Shown here piece after piece: positions 1 through 4,867 of a DNA stretch of 5,462 nucleotides (its first letter is position 1; every line of letters starts with the position of its first letter). Under the pieces are notes generated by a model. That model was given only the letters and a program-made list of their open reading frames with translations, ran no database searches and was not told the DNA's origin. Source of the stretch: a bacterium (GTDB lineage: Bacteria > Krumholzibacteriota > Krumholzibacteria > LZORAL124-64-63); contig JAASSM010000163.1 in assembly GCA_021767885.1 (NCBI GenBank), positions 1-5,462 on the forward strand, read 5' to 3'. Made by a program: the position numbers and the translations under genes.

Positions 1-485
1 TAGCCGTCGGCGTCCTTGACGAACACCACGTCCTTCATCTTGCCCTGGTCGGCGCGCTTGACGAAGGTGGCGTCGTTGGCGTCGAACCACGCCTCGGCGG
101 CGTCGAGATCCGGCACGCTGAAGCAGATGTGGCCGAAGCCCTGGGGTTCGGCATTGCCGTCGTGGTAGGCGAAGCCGGTCTGCTCCTCGGTGCCCCAGTT
201 GTGGGTCAGTTCCAGCAGCCCCTTCTGGCTGAAGGTCCAGACGGTGCGCTGGCCGGCGTCCTCCGGTACGTCATCGCCCTGCTCCAGCCGGGCCAGGAAG
301 TAGAGCGAGAACTGCATCTCCTCGAAGTCGAGGCGGCGCACCACCGACATGCCGAACACCCGCGAGTAGAAGGCCAGGGCCTTCTCGGGATCCTTGACCC
401 GCAGCATGGTGTGGTTGAGGCGGAAGCCCTGGGACTCGGCGGTGGGGGCCTCTACGCCGGGATGCTGCTCACCTTGGAAGCTCAT
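1..485 (-). CDS. gloA: Glyoxalase I (lactoylglutathione lyase), long form, 3' end cut off by window
   Basis: This cytosolic metalloenzyme isomerises the hemithioacetal of methylglyoxal and glutathione to S-lactoylglutathione, the first step of methylglyoxal detoxification. The 161 complete codons seen on the minus strand closely follow the human-type (long, usually zinc-dependent) glyoxalase I. Segments include HTMLRVKDP (25-33), FSLYFLA (59-65), LLELTHNWGTE (90-100), GFGHICFSVPD (116-126) and GKMKDVVFVKDADG (148-161), followed by the first two bases of a Tyr codon. Probable metal ligands are His25 (Gln in the human enzyme), Glu92 and His119. The fourth ligand, a Glu in the usual DGYWIE segment, lies just beyond base 1, so only about 15-20 residues should be missing. 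The ATG at 485 is chosen because AAGGAG (plus-strand 491-496, read on minus) precedes it by 5 bases. The gene is divergent from the NlpC/P60 lipoprotein gene and has no visible functional link to the operon further right. Confidence 0.96.
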   Translation of the reverse strand, partial: MSFQGEQHPGVEAPTAESQGFRLNHTMLRVKDPEKALAFYSRVFGMSVVRRLDFEEMQFSLYFLARLEQGDDVPEDAGQRTVWTFSQKGLLELTHNWGTEEQTGFAYHDGNAEPQGFGHICFSVPDLDAAEAWFDANDATFVKRADQGKMKDVVFVKDADG

Positions 486-637
486 GGTGACTCCTTGTGA
501 TGCGTGGATGTACGCTCGGATATGGGGATGATGGTGGCACTTTTCCAGGAGCTTCCCGCGGCCTTTCCCCCATGGCTTCCCCACCAGTGGCGGCCAGCGC
601 TAATGTAGGGGGATATCCACTGCAAGGAGCGATTCGC
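486..637. promoter_or_regulatory. Divergent intergenic region between gloA and the NlpC/P60 lipoprotein gene
   Basis: These 152 bases separate two divergent starts and must hold both promoters. At each edge there is a strong ribosome site: CTCCTT at 491-496 (AAGGAG for gloA) and AAGGAG at 624-629 (for the lipoprotein). The interior is somewhat less GC-rich than the genes, for example around 525-550 and 600-620. TAATGT at 601-606 could be a -10 for the rightward gene, but the bases about 17 upstream (TTCCCC/TCCCCA) are a poor -35. No convincing leftward sigma-70 promoter and no clear operator were found. Confidence 0.5.
624..629 (+). promoter_or_regulatory. Ribosome binding site AAGGAG that fixes the lipoprotein start
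   Basis: A perfect AAGGAG lies 8 bases before the ATG at 638. It decides the start, because the reading frame stays open upstream to an ATG at 497, which lacks such a site and would put about 47 non-hydrophobic residues ahead of a normal lipoprotein signal peptide. Confidence 0.9.
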
Positions 638-1123
638 ATGCCGGTTCGTGATCTCTGGCGGGTGTGGCTGCTGATGGTCGCCCTCACCCTGCTCGCCGGC
701 TGTGCCGGCAAGGAGCTGGCGGTGGAGGACCCGCCACCCCACGAGGGCCTAACCATCGACCGCGTGCTGATCCTGGCTGCCGCCGAGCGCGCCCTGGGCA
801 CGCCCTACCGCTTCGGTGGCAACACGCCCTCGGGTGTCGACTGCTCGGGGCTGGTGCAACTGGCCTACCAGGCCGCCGGTATCCCCGTGCCGCGCACCGC
901 CGATGACCAGTTCCGGGCCCTGCCGGAAGTGGATCGCGCCCGCCCCGGCGACCTGCTGTTCTTCGATACCAGCGGGGGTGGCAAGGCCAGCCACGTGGGT
1001 ATCTACCGCGGCGACGGGCAGATGATCCACGCCCCCGGCCGTGGCCGCCGGGTAGAGACCTCGCCGGTGGAGATCGCCTACTGGCAGGAGCGCTTCCTGG
1101 GCGCCGCCGCCCCGGCCCCCTGA
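638..1123 (+). CDS. NlpC/P60-family lipoprotein, MepS/Spr-like murein endopeptidase
   Basis: This is a 161-residue lipoprotein with one NlpC/P60 cysteine peptidase domain. Relatives cut peptide cross-links in peptidoglycan, and MepS opens the mesh for new strand insertion. Residues 1-21 are a lipoprotein signal peptide with a hydrophobic stretch (10-20) and lipobox L19-A20-G21-C22. The residue after the lipidated Cys is Ala, not Asp, which favours outer-membrane sorting. The domain starts near residue 43 and shows GTPYRFGG (54-61), the nucleophile motif DCSGLVQ with Cys69, RPGDLLFF (102-109), SHVGIY with His119, and the third catalytic position His131 in MIHAPGRG. The length and Cys-His-His spacing match E. 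coli MepS closely, but general NlpC-type lipoproteins look the same, so no gene symbol is assigned. It ends 95 bases before the next gene and no intrinsic terminator is seen after it, so read-through into the downstream operon is possible. Confidence 0.93.
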   Translation: MPVRDLWRVWLLMVALTLLAGCAGKELAVEDPPPHEGLTIDRVLILAAAERALGTPYRFGGNTPSGVDCSGLVQLAYQAAGIPVPRTADDQFRALPEVDRARPGDLLFFDTSGGGKASHVGIYRGDGQMIHAPGRGRRVETSPVEIAYWQERFLGAAAPAP

Positions 1124-1157
1124 CGCCCGAGGTAGCGCACAGCATTCCGGGCCAGGG

Positions 1158-1174
1158 CTTAAGCCTGCGTTAAG
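1158..1174 (+). promoter_or_regulatory. PmrA/QseB-like response-regulator box, CTTAAG-N5-GTTAAG
   Basis: Two half-sites, CTTAAG (1158-1163) and GTTAAG (1169-1174), are direct repeats with an 11-base period, so both fall on one face of the helix. This matches the known PmrA/BasR and QseB operator form (C/T)TTAA(G/T)-N5-(C/T)TTAA(G/T) at 11 of 12 defined positions, the exception being G at 1169. The first half-site also lies in a perfect 10-base palindrome, GGCTTAAGCC (1156-1165). The box sits 44 bases before the start codon of the first operon gene, in the position expected for an activator near a -35 element. It is AT-rich in DNA where such hexamers should be rare. That an OmpR-family regulator binds here is inferred. 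Confidence 0.6.
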
Positions 1175-1189
1175 TTGTCGGGACCAGAG

Positions 1190-1195
1190 TATCGG
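1190..1195 (+). promoter_or_regulatory. Possible -10 element (TATCGG) of the operon promoter
   Basis: TATCGG lies 15 bases after the second TTAAG half-site, so a -35 element would overlap that half-site, as is usual for activated response-regulator promoters with no good -35 of their own. The match to TATAAT is only partial (TAT plus position), and no transcript data exist here, so this is tentative. A start about 7 bases downstream would leave a leader of under 20 bases. Confidence 0.25.
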
Positions 1196-1206
1196 TGAAA
1201 CGTCAT

Positions 1207-1210
1207 GGAG
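1207..1210 (+). promoter_or_regulatory. Ribosome binding site GGAG favouring the ATG at 1219
   Basis: GGAG ends 8 bases before the ATG at 1219. The alternative in-frame GTG at 1195 lacks a purine-rich site at proper distance and overlaps the possible -10 element, so 1219 is the better start. Confidence 0.65.
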
Positions 1211-1218
1211 ACGACCCG

Positions 1219-1881
1219 ATGCCTGAACCGAGACGACTGCCCTGCCTGCCAGCCGCGACCACCCCCTCGCCGCTGCAGTGGCGCGAGGCGCGCCACTGGA
1301 CCCGGCGCCGCCGCCTGGAGCACCTGATCCGTCGCCGCTTCGCCGAGGAGCATGGCGCCTCCATCACCCAGCTGCTGCCGCGCCTCTTCGGCCTGTGGCT
1401 GGGTGAGCGGGCCGAGGCCGCGGTGGGGGTGCGCTCGGCGGCGAGCGGCCCGCTGTTCCAGGAGCGCTACCTGGACGTTTGCGCCGAGCGCCTGCTGGCC
1501 GAACGCTTCGCCCGCCCCGTGGCCCGCCACCAGGTCGCCGAGATCGGCAACCTGGCCAGCCGCCGTCCCGGCCTGCAGCGTCCGCTCTTCCTGCATCTGG
1601 TGGACCAGCTCGGCCGCGAGGGCATCGGCTGGCTGCTGTTCACCGCCACCCCCGAGGTGGCCAACGGCATTCGTCGCCTGGGCCTTACCCTGGAGCCGGT
1701 GATGGTCGCCGACCCGGCACGCCTCGGCGCCGAGCAAGCCAGCTGGGGCCGCTACTATGAGCGCCGCCCCTGGGTCATGGCCGGCGACCTGCGCCGCGCC
1801 CATCGTGAACTGGGAGAACGCGGCCTGCTGCCCTCGAGCCTGCCCCGTCCGGCGGAGGTGGCCCATGCGCACCTCGCCTGA
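1219..1881 (+). CDS. Thermostable hemolysin (delta-VPH) family protein, probable GNAT/autoinducer-synthase-like acyltransferase
   Basis: This 220-residue protein has no signal peptide and no membrane segment. It has the marks of the family named after Vibrio thermostable hemolysin: an Arg-rich N-terminal helix (about 26-44), then a core with GLWLGERAEAAVGVR (58-72), PLFQERYLD (78-86), the motif VAEIGNLAS (106-114, with Glu108) and GIGWLLFTAT in the second half. The order 'VGxR, then a Leu/Tyr-rich segment, then an acidic-Ile-Gly-Asn-Leu-Ala motif' resembles autoinducer synthases and exosortase-associated N-acyltransferases, which use a GNAT-like fold and acyl thioesters. The name 'hemolysin' comes from early cloning work and is weak evidence of a toxin role. 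Its place directly before an acyl-activating ligase, whose start codon lies inside its 3' end (17-base overlap), fits an acyltransferase. The family call is fairly sure from memory of its motifs, and the activity is inferred. Confidence 0.8.
   Translation: MPEPRRLPCLPAATTPSPLQWREARHWTRRRRLEHLIRRRFAEEHGASITQLLPRLFGLWLGERAEAAVGVRSAASGPLFQERYLDVCAERLLAERFARPVARHQVAEIGNLASRRPGLQRPLFLHLVDQLGREGIGWLLFTATPEVANGIRRLGLTLEPVMVADPARLGAEQASWGRYYERRPWVMAGDLRRAHRELGERGLLPSSLPRPAEVAHAHLA
1854..1858 (+). promoter_or_regulatory. Ribosome binding site GGAGG for the ligase, inside the preceding gene
   Basis: GGAGG lies 6 bases before the ATG at 1865, within the last codons of the hemolysin-family gene. It picks 1865 as the ligase start over upstream in-frame codons such as the one at 1757, which would add 36 low-complexity residues that are just the neighbour gene read out of frame. 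Confidence 0.85.
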
Positions 1882-3349
1882 GGCCTTCCTCGCGCAGCTG
1901 ACCCACCACGCCGAGGAGCGCCCGACCCGTATCGCCCTGGAGCAGGGGCAGCGGCGGGTCTCCTTCGCCGAACTGCCGGGCGAGATCGAGGCACGCCGGC
2001 AGCGGCTGGCCGACGCCGGCGCCGCGCGGGTCGCCCTGGCCCTGGACAACGGCATCGACTGGGCGCTGTGGGACCTGGCGCTGCTGCAGGATAGCCGCGT
2101 GGCGGTGCCGGTGCCCGCCTTCTTCAGCGCTGCCCAGCACCACCACCTGGTGGAGACTGCCGGGCTCGACGCCTGGATCGGCCCCGGCGGCGAGGCCCAG
2201 AGCTTCGCCGCCACGCGGGACCCGGCCCTCGCCACCCGACGCGTCGCCTCGCCACCGGAGCTGCATCCCGGCACCACCCGCATCACCTTCACCTCCGGCA
2301 CCAGCGGCACTCCCAAGGGAGTCTGCCTGGATGCCGCCGCGCCGCTGACGGTGGCCGAGAGTATCGCCGCGGTGGTCGAACCACTGGGCATCGAGCGGCA
2401 CCTGGCGATGCTGCCGCTCGCCACCCTGCTGGAGAACATCGGCGGCCTCTATGTGCCGCTGTGGCTGGGCGCCACCGTTTGCCTGCCCGGGGTCGCCGAG
2501 CTGGGCTGGAGCGGCGCCAGCGGCTTCGACCCGCACCGAGCACTGGCCACCCTCGACGCCTGCCGTCCCCACAGCCTGATCCTGGTACCCCAGCTGCTGC
2601 AGGCGCTGGTGGTGGTACGCCCGAACGCCCCAGAGAGCCTGCGCTTCGCGGCGGTGGGTGGCGCCAGGGTCGCCGATACCCTGCTAGCGCGTGCCCGGCA
2701 CGGCGGCTGGCCGGTCTTCGAGGGCTACGGCCTCTCGGAATGCACCTCCGTGGTCTGCCTCAACCGTCCCGGCGAGTCCGCTCGAGGCGTGGGCCGGCCG
2801 CTGCCCCATGCCAAGGTGCGGCTGGCCGACGACGGCGAGGTGCAGGTCCAGGGGGCCAACATGCTCGGCTATCTCGGTGAGCCGACGTCCACCTCGGCCT
2901 GGCACGCCACCGGTGACCTGGGTCACTGGGAGGGCGACGCCCTGGTGCTGGAAGGACGACGTCGCGAGGTCTTCATCACCACCTATGGTCGCAACGTCGA
3001 CCCCCAGTGGGTAGAGGGCGAGCTCTGCGCCCGCCCCGCCATTGCCCAGGCCCTGGTGCACGGCGAGGAGCTGCCCGCCAACCGCGCGCTGCTGGTGCCT
3101 GCCTCGGCGGAGGTAGACGACACCCAGCTTGCTGCCGCGGTGGCCGAGGCCAACGCCGGACTGCCCGACTACGCCCGGATCCACGAATGGCGCCGCAGCG
3201 CCCCCTTCACCCCCGATAACCACCAGCTGACGGCCAACGGCCGCCTGCGCCGCGACGCCATCCTCGCCGCCCATGGCGGCTGGCTGTGTGCCGCACCCAC
3301 TCGACCCGAGCCGCACCTTTCACAGGCGCCACAAGGACTGACCCCATGA
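1865..3349 (+). CDS. AMP-binding acyl-CoA synthetase/ligase (long-chain type)
   Basis: This 494-residue cytosolic enzyme of the ANL superfamily should activate a carboxylic acid with ATP to an acyl-adenylate and then load it onto CoA or another thiol. Motifs in order are the phosphate-binding loop ITFTSGTSGTPKG (140-152), GYGLSE with Glu292 (287-292), TGDLG with the ribose-binding Asp351 (349-353), and the hinge segment EGRRREVFITTYGRNVDP (363-380), which resembles the GRKKE-type hinge of long-chain acyl-CoA synthetases. The C-terminal domain ends with LTANGRLRRD (455-464), where the catalytic Lys usual in the GK motif is Arg460. The enzyme is shorter than typical FadD (~560), mainly in the N-terminal half. 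GGAGG precedes the ATG by 6 bases. The start overlaps the upstream gene by 17 bases, and the stop overlaps the next start as ATGA. The substrate cannot be read from the sequence; a fatty acid is the best guess from the hinge type and neighbours. Confidence 0.9.
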   Translation: MRTSPEAFLAQLTHHAEERPTRIALEQGQRRVSFAELPGEIEARRQRLADAGAARVALALDNGIDWALWDLALLQDSRVAVPVPAFFSAAQHHHLVETAGLDAWIGPGGEAQSFAATRDPALATRRVASPPELHPGTTRITFTSGTSGTPKGVCLDAAAPLTVAESIAAVVEPLGIERHLAMLPLATLLENIGGLYVPLWLGATVCLPGVAELGWSGASGFDPHRALATLDACRPHSLILVPQLLQALVVVRPNAPESLRFAAVGGARVADTLLARARHGGWPVFEGYGLSECTSVVCLNRPGESARGVGRPLPHAKVRLADDGEVQVQGANMLGYLGEPTSTSAWHATGDLGHWEGDALVLEGRRREVFITTYGRNVDPQWVEGELCARPAIAQALVHGEELPANRALLVPASAEVDDTQLAAAVAEANAGLPDYARIHEWRRSAPFTPDNHQLTANGRLRRDAILAAHGGWLCAAPTRPEPHLSQAPQGLTP

Positions 3350-4038
3350 CCCCCTACCAGCAACTGCAGCACGCCACCCGTGAAGAGCGCGACTGGCTGC
3401 TCTCCACTCCGCTGCTGACCCGCGCCCTGGCCGGCCGGGTGAGCCGTGACGAATACCTCGCCTTCCTCGGCCAGGCCTACCACCACGTGCGCTTCACGGT
3501 GCCGCTGATGATGGCCTGTGGGGCCCGCCTGCCGGAGCGTCTGGAGTGGCTGCGTGGCGCCCTGGTGGAGTACATCGAGGAGGAGCACGGCCACGAGCGC
3601 TGGATCCTCGACGACATCCGCGCCGCCGGCGGCGACGCCGAGGCGGCCGTGGCACGCCCGGCGGACCCCGCCACCCGGCTGATGGTGGCCGCGGTGCGCG
3701 ACACCATCGAGCACGGCAACCCGGTGGGCTTCTTCGGCATGGTGCAGGTGCTGGAGGGCACCAGCACGGCGCTGGCCACCCAGGCCGCCGAGCGGCTGCA
3801 GGCGAGCCTGGCGCTGCCCGACGACGCCGTGCGCTACCTGACCTCCCACGGCAGCCTGGACATCGGCCACCTGGCCTTCTTCGAGGGGCTGGTGAACCGC
3901 CTGGAGGCCGACGACCTGGCGGCGGTGATCGACACCGCGCGGCTGGTCTATCGCCTCTACGGCGCCATGTTCCGCGGCGTCGAGGCGCGCTGTGCCGGCG
4001 GCAGCGCCGCCCGGGAGCTCTCCGATGCGCTGGCCTGA
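3346..4038 (+). CDS. Heme-oxygenase-fold non-heme iron enzyme (TenA/PqqC/UndA-like, 'iron-containing redox enzyme')
   Basis: The predicted protein is 230 residues, almost wholly helical, soluble and without signal peptide. It carries the ligand pattern of heme-oxygenase-like diiron oxidases/oxygenases. Helix one has QAYHHVRFTVPL (43-54), followed by YIEEEHGHERWILDD (76-90) with a Glu78-x-x-His81 pair, a lone Glu137 in QVLEGTS (134-140), and SHGSLDIGH (167-175) with His168, Asp172 and His175. This Glu-xx-His, Glu, His-xxx-Asp-xx-His order parallels the metal ligands of UndA and related enzymes, which oxidise fatty acids, amines or amino acids using O2. Such retention of all ligands argues against a thiaminase-only (TenA) role. 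The start is the ATG of the ATGA overlap with the ligase stop, with AAGGA (3333-3337) 8 bases upstream. Its neighbours suggest that it acts on an acyl-thioester or acyl-amide made by the first two genes. The exact reaction is unknown. Confidence 0.82.
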   Translation: MTPYQQLQHATREERDWLLSTPLLTRALAGRVSRDEYLAFLGQAYHHVRFTVPLMMACGARLPERLEWLRGALVEYIEEEHGHERWILDDIRAAGGDAEAAVARPADPATRLMVAAVRDTIEHGNPVGFFGMVQVLEGTSTALATQAAERLQASLALPDDAVRYLTSHGSLDIGHLAFFEGLVNRLEADDLAAVIDTARLVYRLYGAMFRGVEARCAGGSAARELSDALA

Positions 4039-4867
4039 TCGCCTCGCCCGTCGTTCGGGGCTGCCGGAAGGCGGCTGGCCCGCCCAGCGGGTGCTGATCA
4101 CCGGGGCCAGCGGCGGCATCGGCCAGGCGCTGGTGGACGAGCTGGCCGCCGCCGGGGCCCGGCTCACGATCACCGGCCGCCGGGCGGAAGCACTCGCGGC
4201 CATCGCGGACCGCCATCCCGACCGGGTCACCGCGCTGGCCGCCGACCTGACCCGCGCCGAGGAGCGCGCCCGGCTGGTAGCTGCCGCAGAGCAGGCGGGC
4301 ATCACCATGCTGATCAACGCCGCCGGCGTGAACCGGGTGGCGCTGTTCACCGAGGGCTCCGATGCCGAGATCGAGCGACTCATCGCCCTCAACCTCACCG
4401 CCACCCTGCAGCTGACCCGCGCCCTGCTGCCCCGGCTGATGGCGGCGCGCCAGGGCTGGATCATCACCCTGGGCTCCACCTTCGGCACCCTCGGCTATCC
4501 CGGCCAGGTCGGCTACTGCGCCACCAAGTTCGCGCTGCGCGGCTTCAGCCAGGCGCTGCGCCGGGAGCTCGCCGACACCCGGGTGCGGGTGCTGCACGTC
4601 TCCCCCCGGGCCACCCGCACCGCCATGAACGCCCCCGAGGTGGAGGCCATGAACGAAGCCCTGGGCAACGCCATGGACACTCCCGAACGGGTCGCCCAGG
4701 CGGTGCGTCGCGCCGTCGAGCGCGGCCGCCAGGAGGCCCAGCTGGGCGGGCCCGAGCGCCTCTTCGTGCGCCTCAACGCCCTGCTGCCCGGCGTGGTCGA
4801 CCGCGCCCTGGCCCGCCAGCTCCCCGTCATCCGCCGTTTCCTCGAACCCCCGGAGACCACGCCATGA
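4025..4867 (+). CDS. Short-chain dehydrogenase/reductase (classical SDR)
   Basis: This is a 280-residue NAD(P)-dependent oxidoreductase with a Rossmann fold. It has the dinucleotide motif TGASGGIG (26-33), GRR at 51-53 after strand two (basic residues that favour NADPH), the adenine-contact Asp74 in ADL, NAAG (98-101), and the catalytic tetrad Asn123, Ser151, Tyr164 and Lys168 (YCATK). After strand six the usual Pro-Gly is Pro194-Arg195, within SPRATRTAMN. A hydrophobic C-terminal stretch, around LNALLPGVVDRAL, could associate with membrane lipid, as in some lipid-acting SDRs. The ATG at 4025 has GGGAG (4013-4017) 7 bases ahead and overlaps the iron-enzyme gene by 14 bases; the stop forms ATGA with the next start. 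In the operon it is likely to reduce a keto or aldehyde intermediate or oxidise an alcohol. The fold and cofactor class are secure, but the substrate is unknown. Confidence 0.93.
   Translation: MRWPDRLARRSGLPEGGWPAQRVLITGASGGIGQALVDELAAAGARLTITGRRAEALAAIADRHPDRVTALAADLTRAEERARLVAAAEQAGITMLINAAGVNRVALFTEGSDAEIERLIALNLTATLQLTRALLPRLMAARQGWIITLGSTFGTLGYPGQVGYCATKFALRGFSQALRRELADTRVRVLHVSPRATRTAMNAPEVEAMNEALGNAMDTPERVAQAVRRAVERGRQEAQLGGPERLFVRLNALLPGVVDRALARQLPVIRRFLEPPETTP

Noticed and set aside
129..500. Plus-strand open frame opposite gloA
   Set aside because: It is antisense to an unmistakable glyoxalase I and has no motif of its own.
497..637. N-terminal extension of the lipoprotein from an ATG at 497
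   Set aside because: It would bury the lipoprotein signal peptide behind 47 residues; AAGGAG and the lipobox position both support the ATG at 638.
1195..1218. GTG start at 1195 for the hemolysin-family protein
   Set aside because: It has no good ribosome site and lies in the likely promoter -10; the ATG at 1219 has GGAG 8 bases upstream.
1159..2439. Long minus-strand open frame (426 codons) opposite the hemolysin-family and ligase genes
   Set aside because: It is Ala/Arg/Ser-rich, has no recognisable motifs, and lies antisense to two genes with clear family motifs; such frames are common in GC-rich DNA.
3169..4488. Long minus-strand open frame (439 codons) opposite the ligase end, iron enzyme and SDR
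   Set aside because: It is a compositional shadow: low complexity, no domain seen, and the plus strand carries intact motif-bearing genes with ribosome sites.
3494..4597. Minus-strand open frame (367 codons), Gly/Arg/Pro-rich
   Set aside because: The sequence is repetitive in composition, with no start site signal and no family resemblance.
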